DNA of 64,000 nucleotides, taken from NCBI GenBank assembly GCA_018604165.1, contig CP075895.1:1855001-1919000 (forward strand), in the 5' to 3' direction. This DNA is from Chitinophagaceae bacterium LGM1 (lineage in GTDB: Bacteria; Bacteroidota; Bacteroidia; Chitinophagales; Chitinophagaceae). The translations under genes were made by a program, and so were the position numbers. Shown piece by piece: positions 9,130 to 17,860 of the stretch (positions are counted from its first letter, which is position 1; each line of letters opens with the position of its first letter). The notes beneath the pieces were generated by a model that searched no databases, had not been told where the DNA came from, and was given only the letters and a program-made list of their open reading frames with translations.

Positions 9130-9944
9130 CTGTTCAGCGATTTGGCTATTACAGGCAGTGTGTCTGCATCTATCAATGCATGTCCTTTATCCAATATATA
9201 GAGATTGATGTGTGCGTGGTTGAGTGTTGCTTTAAACTGTTCTGCCAGCGATAAGGGTATTATCTTGTCGTGCTTACCCATATAAACACAAACATGGATG
9301 GAATGTTGGCTGAATATCTTGCGCAGCTTTTTATAATCGGGCAATAGCAAAGACATACAAGGCCATACTTTCAGTAAAAAAAAGCGTTCTTCTTCTCCGT
9401 TAAGGTATTGCATAGCAAATTTGTGTCGCGATGCATCTATCAGTTTTCGCCGTTTTGCCCAGTTAACCACAGGCATATACCTGTTTGGCGACGACAAGAA
9501 ACTACGAAACAAATACCTGCCTGGTGTGGTGCGTGTTACAAAGTAATAGAACGTATTAAATGTAAGTCCGTCTGATGCCAAGAGAATAATATCAGATACA
9601 ACATCGGGCATCAACTCTGCAATCTTCAGGCATACCCTACCACCCATGCTATACCCCATCAGCGATACTTGTGTACAATCGTGCAGCAATGTTAGCTCTT
9701 TTACCAAAGCCAACAAGTGATGGTTATCCAGATGCACATGTGCTGACCAATTGCTTTTGCCATGATGCGGTAAATCTATACTAACAATCGTATAGTCTGG
9801 CAGATAATCTGCAAATGGCATAAACATGGCAGCATCGTTGCCATACCCATGAAATGCGAGCAATAGCTTACTACCATTTCCAGCTTGTAAGTAATGCAGG
9901 TTTTCCGTACCCAGATTGATATATGCAGAATGTATATCCGACAT
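9126..9944 (-). CDS. Alpha/beta hydrolase
   Basis: A serine hydrolase of the alpha/beta fold, about 272 residues. Visible are LLLAFHGYGNDAAMF (oxyanion region HGYG), VSIDLPHHGKS, the nucleophile elbow GYSMGG (serine in GxSxG), VCVYMGKHDKIIPL (acid residue) and DKGHALI (catalytic histidine). The substrate is not evident. I take the ATG at 9944 rather than 9977, because a -7 element TATTTTTG lies at 9963-9956. The transcript would then have almost no leader. It is the first gene of an operon with the glycosyltransferase. Confidence 0.85.
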   Translation of the reverse strand: MSDIHSAYINLGTENLHYLQAGNGSKLLLAFHGYGNDAAMFMPFADYLPDYTIVSIDLPHHGKSNWSAHVHLDNHHLLALVKELTLLHDCTQVSLMGYSMGGRVCLKIAELMPDVVSDIILLASDGLTFNTFYYFVTRTTPGRYLFRSFLSSPNRYMPVVNWAKRRKLIDASRHKFAMQYLNGEEERFFLLKVWPCMSLLLPDYKKLRKIFSQHSIHVCVYMGKHDKIIPLSLAEQFKATLNHAHINLYILDKGHALIDADTLPVIAKSLNR

Positions 9945-9955
9945 TGTATAACTGT

Positions 9956-9963
9956 CAAAAATA
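9956..9963 (-). promoter_or_regulatory. -7 element TATTTTTG of the hydrolase-glycosyltransferase operon
   Basis: A perfect TAnnTTTG element on the minus strand, 11 bases before the ATG at 9944. This implies a very short leader. Confidence 0.45.
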
Positions 9964-10044
9964 ATCAAAGGATACACTTATTTAACATAGTATTTTACAC
10001 CATACACCGATAATAAATAGTAAATTTATAGAAACGACGATGTT

Positions 10045-11826
10045 ATGGAAGCACAAGCCAAGACAGCACTTACAGGCGGGGCATTTCTCATCCAGCCATC
10101 AGATGCCGCCAACACGTTTACCCCCGAAGATTTCAGCGAAGAACAAAAACTGATAGAGCAAACCTGCAACGAATTTCTGGATAAAGAAGTCATACCACAC
10201 CTGCTGGAAATAGACAAGCAACAAGAGGGGTTGATGCCATCTTTATTGGATAAAGCAGGCGAACTGGGCTTGTTGGGTGCAGCCTTTCCCCAAAAATATG
10301 GTGGATTGGGAGAAGACTTTGTTACAGCCACAATCATTAATGAGGCATTAGGTGGTGGGCACTCCTTTGCTGTAGCCATGGCAGCGCATAACGGTATTGG
10401 CTCATTGCCCATATTATACTTTGGTACAGAAGCACAAAAACAAAAATACATACCCAAACTGGCAACAGCCCAAATGAAAGGGGCGTATGCTCTCACAGAA
10501 CCCAATTCTGGCTCAGATGCTTTAGGAGCAAGAACTACCGCTACCCTCACACCCGATGGTACGCACTACCTGATAAACGGGCAGAAGATATGGATAACCA
10601 ATGCAGGCTTTGCAGATGTATTCACCGTATTTGCAAAAGTAGATGGCGATAAGTTTACCGCTTTTATTGTTGATAGAAATACGGAAGGTTTGAGCTTTGG
10701 TGAAGAAGAACACAAGATGGGCATCAAAGGCTCCAGCACTCGTCAGTTGTTTTTTGAAAACTGCAAAGTACCTGTTGACAATGTATTGGGTGAAATAGGT
10801 AGAGGGCATATCATAGCATTTAACATCCTGAATATAGGCAGGCTGAAACTATGTGCTGCCGCATTGGGTGGTGCTAAACGTGCCATGAACACATCAATTG
10901 CCTACGCCACCACACGCGAGCAATTTAAAACACCCATCGCGCAGTTTGGTGCTATACAACACAAGCTGGCAGAGATGGCTATTAAAACCTTTGCTACCGA
11001 TGCTGCACTATACCGTACTGCCAAATGGATAGCCGATAAAGAACACGAACTGGCAGCAGCAGGTAAACCCGATAGCGAAACACTATTGGGTGCAGCCGAA
11101 GAGTATGCCATAGAATGTGCCATGCTGAAAGTAATAGGCTCTGAAACACTGGACTATATTGTAGATGAGGGTGTGCAAATACATGGTGGTAATGGTTTTT
11201 CTGACGAGTATAATATATCACGCGCATACAGAGATAGCCGCATCAACAGGATATTTGAGGGTACGAATGAAATAAACAGGCTGCTGACATTGGATATGTA
11301 CCTGAAACGTGCGATGAAAGGACGCATCAACCTGATGACACCAGCTATGGCTATACAGAAAGAGCTGATGGGCATACCCGAATTTGGTGAAGATGATGCC
11401 CCATTTGCAGCAGAGCTGAAAGCGATTGCCAACTTCAAAAAAGCTGCTTTGATGTGTGCAGGTGCTGCCGTACAAAAACTGATGATGAAGATAGAGCAGG
11501 AACAGGAAGTGCTGATGTACCTTGCCGATATGGTGATGGATACCTTTATGGCTGAAAGTGCATTGCTACGCGCTATGAAGATGCAGGCAAGCAACCACGA
11601 ACACGCCAGCCTTGCAGTAGATGCAACAAGGGTATTGATAGCCGATACGGCAGATAAAGTAAACCATGCAGGTAAAAACGCCGTGAATGCTTTTGCAGAT
11701 GGCGATGAACTGCGCATGATGTTGCTGGGCTTAAAACGTTTTACAAAAACCAATAGCTTCAACACCAAACAGGCAAGGCGTAGCATAGCTGCAAAAATGG
11801 TAGAAAAACAACGTTATTTCTTTTAA
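10045..11826 (+). CDS. Acyl-CoA dehydrogenase, long form with C-terminal extension
   Basis: An FAD-dependent enzyme that introduces the alpha-beta double bond in acyl-CoA during fatty-acid oxidation. Over residues 30-410 the standard domains are clear: AYALTEPNSGSDA, GQKIWITNAGFAD, GIKGSSTRQLFFENCKVP, REQFKTPIAQFGAIQHKLAEMA, VQIHGGNGFSDEY and RINRIFEGTNEINR, which carries the catalytic glutamate. At 593 residues it has about 180 more than the usual short- and medium-chain enzymes. The extension resembles the VLCAD/ACAD9-type helical C-terminal region. It is monocistronic. Confidence 0.93.
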   Translation: MEAQAKTALTGGAFLIQPSDAANTFTPEDFSEEQKLIEQTCNEFLDKEVIPHLLEIDKQQEGLMPSLLDKAGELGLLGAAFPQKYGGLGEDFVTATIINEALGGGHSFAVAMAAHNGIGSLPILYFGTEAQKQKYIPKLATAQMKGAYALTEPNSGSDALGARTTATLTPDGTHYLINGQKIWITNAGFADVFTVFAKVDGDKFTAFIVDRNTEGLSFGEEEHKMGIKGSSTRQLFFENCKVPVDNVLGEIGRGHIIAFNILNIGRLKLCAAALGGAKRAMNTSIAYATTREQFKTPIAQFGAIQHKLAEMAIKTFATDAALYRTAKWIADKEHELAAAGKPDSETLLGAAEEYAIECAMLKVIGSETLDYIVDEGVQIHGGNGFSDEYNISRAYRDSRINRIFEGTNEINRLLTLDMYLKRAMKGRINLMTPAMAIQKELMGIPEFGEDDAPFAAELKAIANFKKAALMCAGAAVQKLMMKIEQEQEVLMYLADMVMDTFMAESALLRAMKMQASNHEHASLAVDATRVLIADTADKVNHAGKNAVNAFADGDELRMMLLGLKRFTKTNSFNTKQARRSIAAKMVEKQRYFF

Positions 11827-11902
11827 CATACAAGACATTCATTCAAAAACTGTTTTAAATTAGTCCTGCATATTTGCGGGATTATTTATTTTATTGGTAC
11901 TT

Positions 11903-13465
11903 ATGGCAGACAAACAGCAATTCATTACAGACATCAACGGTGGTTATACTTTCAAAGGGGCATCTATACTATTAGGTAAAGCTATGCTTGATGGGGAGCT
12001 TGTACCCGAAGCAACCGTTGCAGCACCATTGAAAACCATGAACCGCCACGGACTGATAAGCGGCGCAACAGGTACAGGTAAAACCAAAACGCTGCAAGTA
12101 TTGGCAGAAAGCCTGAGCGATGCCAGTGTACCCGTATTGCTCATGGATATTAAAGGCGACCTGAGTGGCATTGCCGCACAAGGCGCACCCAATGATAAAA
12201 TAAACGACCGTGTGCAACGCATGGGCATCACCTACACATCATCTGCTTATCCTGTAGAATTATTATCGCTGAGTAACGAGCCGGGTGTAAGGTTGCGTGC
12301 AACGGTTACTGAATTTGGACCTGTATTATTATCAAAAATACTAGGGCTAAACAGCACACAGGAAAGCATCTTGTCTATGCTCTTCAAATATTGCGATGAT
12401 AACGAAATGCCGCTGCTCGATTTGAAAGACCTGCAAAAAACATTGCAATGGGCTGCCAATGAGGGTAAGGATGAATTGAGCGAAGCATACGGCAATATAT
12501 CGCCCGCATCGGTTGGTACTATCATGCGCAAAGTAATAGAACTGCAACAACAAGGCGCGGACGTTTTCTTTGGTGAAAAATCGTTTGATGTGGACGACCT
12601 GATGCGCATTAGCGATGATGGCAGGGGTATGATAAGCATCGTACGTGTTACCGACCTGCAAGACCGTCCCAAACTGTTCTCTACCTTTATGCTGCAACTC
12701 TTATCAGAATTGTATGCATCACTACCAGAGGCTGGCGACCTTGACCAACCCAAGTTGGTTATGTTTATTGACGAAGCACACCTGATATTTTCTGATGCCA
12801 ACGAAGTGTTAATTGACCAATTGGAAACCGTCATTAAACTGATACGTTCAAAAGGGGTTGGCATATTCTTCTGTACACAAAACCCGCAGGATATAGCACC
12901 CGCTGTATTAAGCCAGTTGGGCTTGAAAATTCAACATGCGCTACGTGCTTTTACTGCCAACGACCGTAAAGACATAAAACTGGCCGCCGCCAACTACCCC
13001 GATAGTACATACTACCAAACAGAAGACCTGATAACACAATTAGGTATTGGCGAGTCACTGATAACACTCCTGAATGAAAAGGGCATCCCTACCCCATTGG
13101 TAGCTACTATGCTATGCCCGCCGCGCAGCCGTATGGATATACTGACAGAACAAGAGATTACCAATCTAGTAAACAAATCTGCATTAGTTGCTACCTACAA
13201 CAAAACAGAAGACAGAGAAAGTGCTTACGAAATACTGACAAAGAAACTAACCGCCGCTAAAGAAGAAGCACAAGAGCAGGAAACAACTACCAAAACAAAA
13301 AGCAAACAGGAAGAAGAAAAAAGCCTCGTTGAAACTATTACAGACAACCCAGTAGCACGTAGCATGATGCGCACGGCGGGTAATATGCTGGTACGCGGTT
13401 TATTAGGATCATTGGGCTTAGGTGGCACTACATCTCGCAGAAAGAAAAAGGGCTTCTTTTCGTAA
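11903..13465 (+). CDS. HerA-like ATPase (YjgR/DUF853 family)
   Basis: About 520 residues. Walker A is GATGTGKTKT (about 54-63), followed by VPVLLMDIKGDLSG, SVGTIMRKVIELQQQG, Walker B VMFIDEAHLIFSDA, and IRSKGVGIFFCTQNPQDI with the sensor and arginine-finger region. The match is to the YjgR/DUF853 group of HerA/FtsK-like P-loop ATPases; the physiological role is not established. The C-terminus is charged (about 450-490), followed by a GLLGSLGLGG stretch and a KKK tail. The ATG at 11903 gives the MADKQQFITD start that aligns with relatives. It is tail-to-tail with the ABC ATPase gene and touches it at 13465/13466. Confidence 0.88.
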   Translation: MADKQQFITDINGGYTFKGASILLGKAMLDGELVPEATVAAPLKTMNRHGLISGATGTGKTKTLQVLAESLSDASVPVLLMDIKGDLSGIAAQGAPNDKINDRVQRMGITYTSSAYPVELLSLSNEPGVRLRATVTEFGPVLLSKILGLNSTQESILSMLFKYCDDNEMPLLDLKDLQKTLQWAANEGKDELSEAYGNISPASVGTIMRKVIELQQQGADVFFGEKSFDVDDLMRISDDGRGMISIVRVTDLQDRPKLFSTFMLQLLSELYASLPEAGDLDQPKLVMFIDEAHLIFSDANEVLIDQLETVIKLIRSKGVGIFFCTQNPQDIAPAVLSQLGLKIQHALRAFTANDRKDIKLAAANYPDSTYYQTEDLITQLGIGESLITLLNEKGIPTPLVATMLCPPRSRMDILTEQEITNLVNKSALVATYNKTEDRESAYEILTKKLTAAKEEAQEQETTTKTKSKQEEEKSLVETITDNPVARSMMRTAGNMLVRGLLGSLGLGGTTSRRKKKGFFS

Positions 13466-14221
13466 TTACTCCTCACGCCATTCTTTTCCAGTCAGGTTTA
13501 AGAACACGTCTTCCAAATTGGCTTCTTTTACCTGCTTGGTGCGTTTAAAGCCTGTAGCTATCAGGTTGTCTATCAATGCATCGGGGGTATTGAGTGCTAT
13601 GATAGTGCCGCTATCTACAATGGCTACCCTGTCGCACAGCACCTCTGCCTCATCCATATAGTGCGTGGTAATTACAACGGTAGTGCCTCTGTCGCGCACT
13701 TGCTTTATCAGCTCCCACAAATTGCGCCTTGCTTGCGGGTCGAGCCCAGTTGTGGGTTCGTCCAAAAAGATAATAGCGGGCTCATTAATTAAAGTAGTAG
13801 CAATAGAAAAACGCTGCTTCTGCCCACCCGATAATTCTTTGAATTTGTTTTTTGCTTTATCGCGCAGGTTAACGGTATCGAGCAAAGCAAGCGCATCTAC
13901 GGTTCTGTTGTACAAACCAGCAAACAAGTCTATGATTTGCAGCAGATTCAGGTTAGGATAATACCCCGCCGCTTGTAGTTGCACACCGATTATCTTTTTT
14001 ATTTCGTTGGCATCTTTATCAAGGTTCAGCCCCTTTACCCATACTTCGCCCGATGTTTTTTCTCGCAGTGTTTCAATGATTTCCAGCGTGGTGGTTTTGC
14101 CTGCTCCGTTTGGGCCAAGCAGCCCGAATATCTCACCCTCTTTCACTTCAAAACTAATGCCTTTAACTGCCGTAAAATCACCGTATTTCTTAACCAGATT
14201 ATTAACCCTGATGATGCTCAT
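13466..14221 (-). CDS. ABC transporter ATP-binding protein (ABC-2 type)
   Basis: ATPase subunit of a drug-, polysaccharide- or lipid-exporting ABC-2 transporter. Walker A is LLGPNGAGKTTT (about 34-45), followed by the signature LSGGQKQR, Walker B IIFLDEPTTGLDPQ and the H-loop VVITTHYMDEAE. The C-terminus (NLEDVFLNLTGKEWREE) is typical of the DrrA/CcmA-like group. No permease gene is adjacent, so its partner must lie elsewhere. The upstream neighbour is the rRNA methyltransferase, 25 bases away on the same strand. The ATG at 14221 gives the usual MSIIRVNNL start. Confidence 0.92.
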   Translation of the reverse strand: MSIIRVNNLVKKYGDFTAVKGISFEVKEGEIFGLLGPNGAGKTTTLEIIETLREKTSGEVWVKGLNLDKDANEIKKIIGVQLQAAGYYPNLNLLQIIDLFAGLYNRTVDALALLDTVNLRDKAKNKFKELSGGQKQRFSIATTLINEPAIIFLDEPTTGLDPQARRNLWELIKQVRDRGTTVVITTHYMDEAEVLCDRVAIVDSGTIIALNTPDALIDNLIATGFKRTKQVKEANLEDVFLNLTGKEWREE

Positions 14222-14245
14222 AGACTGCAATTTACATAGTAAGCC

Positions 14246-15202
14246 TTATTTTTCAATCAGGTAGCAACACCTGTGCAGCTTACCCTGAAAATCGAATGGT
14301 GTAGTAGCAGCCGTAATATCTTTGATGTGTGGTGTTGGTAGGCTGTCTTTATCAAGTACAAAGTTTCGGTAGTTGTTGCTAAAATATATTTTACCCCCAT
14401 CCCTGCATCCCTTCAGTAGTTGCTTCAACAACCATACATGGTCGCGTTGCACATCAAAAGTTTCTTCCATTCGCTTGCTGTTAGAGAATGTAGGCGGGTC
14501 GCAAACGATGATGTCAAACGTATCGGCTGGTATATCGCGGATGATGTCCATTACATCGCCATGTACAAATTCATGCTTATCGCTATCATACAGTTTATTG
14601 TACTGCATATTGCGTTTAGCCCAGTTGATGTATGTTTTAGATAAATCAACCGAAGTAACACTTGCGGCACCACCATGCGCTGCATACACACTGAAAGAAC
14701 CCGTATAGCAAAACAAATTCAGTACACGTTTGCCCTTAGCTTCTTCGCGTACCATATGGCGGGTAATGCGGTGGTCGAGAAACAAACCTGTATCCAGATA
14801 GTCTGTCAGGTTGATGATGAAATTAAGCCCATTTTCAGGTACAATTCGTTCTGTCTTTTGCTCTGCAAATTTTTCATACTGCCCTTGCCTGCCTGCTTTG
14901 CGTTGGCGTATCTTCATAAAGATATTTTCAACTGGCAATTCTAACACCGCAGCAATCGTTTCTTTACATGCCTGTAGCCAAGCCTCGTGTTCATCATCTT
15001 CCATACCATGCTTGCGTTTATACTCGGCAGCATGTACTACGTCTTTGTATAGCTCTATGGCAAAAGGAAACTCCGGCAAATCGTGGTCGTAAAAGCGAAA
15101 GCAAGCAACATCTTGCCTGCGCGCCAGTTTGCTGAAGTGTTTATACACTTTCCGCAGGCGGTTATCAAACATCGGCAGCTTGGCAGAAAAATCAAATGAC
15201 AT
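14246..15202 (-). CDS. Class I SAM-dependent rRNA methyltransferase (RlmK/RlmI-like)
   Basis: 318 residues. The sequence follows the C-terminal half of RlmKL (RlmK, 23S rRNA m7G2069) and RlmI: FRFYDHDLPEFPFAI near 36-50, KIRQRKAGRQGQYEK, ENGLNFIINLTDYLDTGLFLDHR, the SAM-binding motif VLNLFCYTGSFSVYAA, VTSVDLSKTYINWAKRN, and the catalytic-type DIIVCDPPTFSNSKRM. The N-terminal THUMP/RlmL half is absent, so it is a stand-alone form. Base and position specificity cannot be told from sequence alone. The start at 15202 follows a -7-like TATCTTGC. Confidence 0.85.
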   Translation of the reverse strand: MSFDFSAKLPMFDNRLRKVYKHFSKLARRQDVACFRFYDHDLPEFPFAIELYKDVVHAAEYKRKHGMEDDEHEAWLQACKETIAAVLELPVENIFMKIRQRKAGRQGQYEKFAEQKTERIVPENGLNFIINLTDYLDTGLFLDHRITRHMVREEAKGKRVLNLFCYTGSFSVYAAHGGAASVTSVDLSKTYINWAKRNMQYNKLYDSDKHEFVHGDVMDIIRDIPADTFDIIVCDPPTFSNSKRMEETFDVQRDHVWLLKQLLKGCRDGGKIYFSNNYRNFVLDKDSLPTPHIKDITAATTPFDFQGKLHRCCYLIEK

Positions 15203-15539
15203 GGATGTGCAAGATACAGGATAGCATGATTATATCTTAATACTATAATCACTATAAGTAAATAATATAATCATAATGATGTTTTATTGAACATAACAGC
15301 TATACCTTTGCGCCGTCTTAAAATCAACGCGTTGTGGAAATTCAATATCGCAGTGCAATCACCCAAACTACTTTTGGGCAATCTTTTTCTTTCATCTCAA
15401 CTACTCTTATAAGGAGTATCAGGCTTTCGGGCTAAAGTAATAAGTCAATATTCCTGCATTGTGTTGCGGCTACGTATTGTAGCTCGTAAGCACTGTCGTG
15501 TACATACTATTTTTTTTATCACTCTAAATACACATAAAA
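15203..15539 (+). promoter_or_regulatory. Long leader region of the porin gene, with terminator-like hairpin
   Basis: 337 bases without a gene. An AT-rich stretch leads to the -7 element TACCTTTG (15303-15310). The predicted leader is then about 220 bases, far longer than others in this window. It contains the hairpin CCCAAA (15362-15367)/TTTGGG (15373-15378) followed by a T-rich run (15381-15390), which looks like an intrinsic terminator or attenuator. A second small hairpin, ACTCTT/AGGAGT, lies at about 15402-15416. I recognise no known riboswitch class. It could be an attenuated leader or a short separate RNA of about 75 nt. Confidence 0.45.
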
Positions 15540-16958
15540 ATGAATCGTTTTATTAAACATGCGCTGTGCATAGCCATAGCAACAATTTCAGTTAATGCAT
15601 CTGCTCAAAATGCAGTAAACCCGAACAGCGAAAAAATCATCTCACAAGAAGATGATGAACCTGACGAACAGGTAACTGCAAAAATCCCTTTTGAGGGCAT
15701 GGACCAGACATGGCAAAATGGTAGCGACCGCCGTACCCATTCTGCCCTGCAAACAAAATACTTTACAGGCAGCATTATGTTGGATGCGAATTACAACTAC
15801 TCTTTCAACAACCCTATTGATAATACCGTAGTAGGCTCTACTGCTATGGCAAGGCATAACGAATTGCAATTGTCTTTTGTAGGTATTGGTGGCGAGTTTA
15901 ACTACGAAGGTGCAAGGGCGAAGATTATGACGCAGTTTGGTACACGCTCTACCGTTGTACCACGCAACGACTATAGCCCTTATCGCGGACAGTATGAGTT
16001 GGCAAACGTATATCGTTACCTGAGCGAGGCTTATGCAGGTTACCACCTTAATGTATGGCATGGCATCAATATAGATGCAGGTATGTTTATGTCTTACATC
16101 GGGCTCAACTCTTATTATCAGGTAGAAAACTGGGAATACCAAGCATCCTTTACATCAGACAACACACCTTGGTTTTTTAATGGAGTTCGCATTCAGATAT
16201 TTCCTACGGAAAAGCTGAAAATAGAACCGTGGATAATAAACGGCTGGCAGAGTTATGGCAAGTTCAACAGTATGCCTGGCTTTGGTATGAACATTACTTG
16301 GAGTCCGAAAGAACACATTAAACTACTAACCAATGACTATTATGGTACAGATGCTGCCAACATCCCCGACAGGAAACGTTTCCATTCAGACAATAGCTTG
16401 TTGGTACGTTATTACAACCGTCCGCAATCAAAAGGCATCAGCCGTATGGCGTTTTCACTAACAGGCGATTTTGGCTTTGAAACAGGTGGTGGTGTACGTG
16501 CTTTCAATGGCGATAGCACTACACCTGCCCAACACTTCATTAGCGGCATGTTGTACAACCGTGTATGGTTTAATAAAAACAAATTTGCATGGACGATAGG
16601 TGGCGGTTACATGACCAACCCAGGCAGATATCTTGTGCTATACCCTACCGGCGATGCAAGCCCCTTGCCAAATTCTAACAACCCTACACAAACAGCAGGC
16701 AGTAATCCTTTCAGTGCCAATCCGGGTGATGCTTTTCAAGGTTGGGATTACTCTACCAACTTCGACTGGATGCCCAATCAAAGCATTACATTCCGTTTGG
16801 AATATGTACATCGCGAAGCAAGTGTACCCTATTTTGCAGGGCGTGGTGGTGTTACTTCACCCACTGGCTACACAACAACAGCTATACCTGCAGGGTGGAA
16901 ACCTGATTTAGTAAAATCAGAAGACCGTATCATTTTGGCATTATTATTCCGACTGTAA
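15540..16958 (+). CDS. Outer-membrane beta-barrel porin (BBP2 family)
   Basis: 472 residues. A signal peptide (1-22, ending ASA) is followed by a short acidic linker (EDDEPDEQ) and then beta-barrel sequence with recurring aromatic strands. FTGSIMLDANYNYSFNNP, ARHNELQLSFVGIGGEF, YHLNVWHGINIDAGMF and a C-terminal strand DRIILALLFRL ending in an aromatic-Arg-Leu pattern support insertion into the outer membrane. It resembles the porin-type BBP2 (PF07642) family of Bacteroidota. The solute is unknown. It is preceded by a long structured leader and followed by a GC-rich hairpin at 16973-17013, so expression may be controlled by attenuation. Confidence 0.8.
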   Translation: MNRFIKHALCIAIATISVNASAQNAVNPNSEKIISQEDDEPDEQVTAKIPFEGMDQTWQNGSDRRTHSALQTKYFTGSIMLDANYNYSFNNPIDNTVVGSTAMARHNELQLSFVGIGGEFNYEGARAKIMTQFGTRSTVVPRNDYSPYRGQYELANVYRYLSEAYAGYHLNVWHGINIDAGMFMSYIGLNSYYQVENWEYQASFTSDNTPWFFNGVRIQIFPTEKLKIEPWIINGWQSYGKFNSMPGFGMNITWSPKEHIKLLTNDYYGTDAANIPDRKRFHSDNSLLVRYYNRPQSKGISRMAFSLTGDFGFETGGGVRAFNGDSTTPAQHFISGMLYNRVWFNKNKFAWTIGGGYMTNPGRYLVLYPTGDASPLPNSNNPTQTAGSNPFSANPGDAFQGWDYSTNFDWMPNQSITFRLEYVHREASVPYFAGRGGVTSPTGYTTTAIPAGWKPDLVKSEDRIILALLFRL

Positions 16959-16972
16959 ACAGACATTACAAA

Positions 16973-17013
16973 ACTGCAACACCGCCGAACACCCCTGACG
17001 GCGGTGTGCAGTT
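16973..17013. terminator. GC-rich hairpin after the porin gene
   Basis: AACTGC-A-ACACCGCC pairs with GGCGGTGT-GCAGTT (14 bp with one bulge). The T-run on the plus strand is weak (TTATCTT). It probably ends the porin transcript and also separates it from the convergent DUF2721 gene. Confidence 0.65.
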
Positions 17014-17034
17014 ATCTTCATGGTTAGTTAGGTG

Positions 17035-17487
17035 CTATCTGTTAAACACATATTTGCTTATCAACCATTTCCTGAAGTAGTCATTGTTTTTCTCTTTACT
17101 TTCTTCCTCACCATCCAAAAGCAGGTTCAGCGCATTGGTAGATAATAGCATCTCTGCTATAGACAACGACATAGCCACCCCAAGCAATATCAGCGATGCT
17201 GAAAAAACTATCTGGGCAGCATCTTGCAGGTCGTAAAACAACAGGAACATCGTTACCACACTCAGCAAAAGGCTTGATACCGCAATGATTTGCATATCAC
17301 GTATTATCCTTGCCCGCTTGCGTAGTTTGTTTATCTGCAATAGCGATGCATAGTCAGGGTCTTGTTTATATTTATCGTGCAGGGTGCGTATCAGTTGCGC
17401 AATGCTGATGAAGCGGTTACTGAATGCCAGTATCAGTAACGATACGGTAGAGAACAACAGAGCAGGTGTTGTTAATTCGAGTTTCAT
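17035..17487 (-). CDS. DUF2721 family membrane protein
   Basis: About 150 residues from the ATG at 17487. The N-terminus LTTPALLFSTVSLLILAFSNRF followed by IAQLIRTLH is the characteristic DUF2721 opening. Two further hydrophobic helices lie at about 68-88 and 95-115 (IIAVSSLLLSVVTMFLLFY, IVFSASLILLGVAMSLS). It is an inner-membrane protein of unknown function. A longer frame to 17553 would run through the terminator hairpin at 17534-17564, so the internal ATG is the better start. Confidence 0.85.
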   Translation of the reverse strand: MKLELTTPALLFSTVSLLILAFSNRFISIAQLIRTLHDKYKQDPDYASLLQINKLRKRARIIRDMQIIAVSSLLLSVVTMFLLFYDLQDAAQIVFSASLILLGVAMSLSIAEMLLSTNALNLLLDGEEESKEKNNDYFRKWLISKYVFNR

Positions 17488-17533
17488 TGTATGGTATATT
17501 TTATGGTTGTTTGTATTAAGATTTAAAAATGAA

Positions 17534-17564
17534 AACGCCTTTCGGTATATCATCGAAAGGCGTT
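17534..17564 (-). terminator. Strong hairpin with T-run on the minus strand
   Basis: AACGCCTTTCG (17534-17544) and CGAAAGGCGTT (17554-17564) form an 11-bp perfect stem. On the minus strand it is followed by TTTCATTTTT. It lies upstream of the DUF2721 gene and downstream of the small cysteine-rich reading frame at 17590-17679. Confidence 0.7.
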
Positions 17565-17589
17565 GTTATATATGTTATTACAGATTACA

Positions 17590-17679
17590 TCAACATCGCG
17601 CTTTCGCACAGCTATGCTTACAACAAGTATGCTTGTTGCCTTTTGTGCTTGTATGGTTATATGTCTGTTTCATATTCAT
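17590..17679 (-). CDS. Possible 29-residue cysteine-rich peptide
   Basis: A short reading frame between two minus-strand terminator hairpins (17694-17713 upstream and 17534-17564 downstream). The peptide begins MNMKQTYNH and ends CCKHSCAKARC. It has four cysteines in the last eleven residues plus three histidines and many lysines, so it could bind metal. No homologue is known to me. There is no clear ribosome-binding site, but Bacteroidota seldom use one. It may be a chance frame in a small structured RNA. Confidence 0.3.
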   Translation of the reverse strand: MNMKQTYNHTSTKGNKHTCCKHSCAKARC

Positions 17680-17693
17680 TATAAAAAAAGAAA

Positions 17694-17713
17694 GAGCCCC
17701 GAAATACGGGGCT
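17694..17713 (-). terminator. Terminator of the MORN-protein transcript
   Basis: AGCCCCG (17694-17700)/CGGGGCT (17706-17712 region) forms a 7-bp stem. On the minus strand it is followed by CTTTCTTTTTTT. It ends the leftward hesB-MORN transcript. Confidence 0.75.
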
Positions 17714-17860
17714 GCAAATATTATATATACACAACATTGCCCCTCTGTTATGCAGAGTTTGTACAACAATGTTTTATGTTAGTGCTATTCATTACAATGC
17801 AATACTACGAAGAAAAACAATCAGAAAATCAAACGGCAGAAAAATAATGTTAAAAACACA
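17714..17860. other. Non-coding stretch with nested hairpin
   Basis: No gene seen. A nested inverted repeat is present: outer arms ACATTG (17734-17739)/CAATGT (17767-17772) and inner arms CTCTG (17743-17747)/CAGAG (17753-17757). It lies in the 3' region of the leftward MORN-protein gene, before that gene's terminator at 17694-17713. It could be part of a structured untranslated region. Confidence 0.4.

Noticed and set aside
15303-15539. Known riboswitch (SAM, TPP or cobalamin) in the porin leader
   Set aside because: None of the conserved cores of these classes is visible; only a terminator-like hairpin and small stems are seen.
17488-17553. Longer N-terminus for the DUF2721 protein
   Set aside because: It would translate through the terminator hairpin at 17534-17564, and the family begins at the internal ATG (MKLELTTPALLF).
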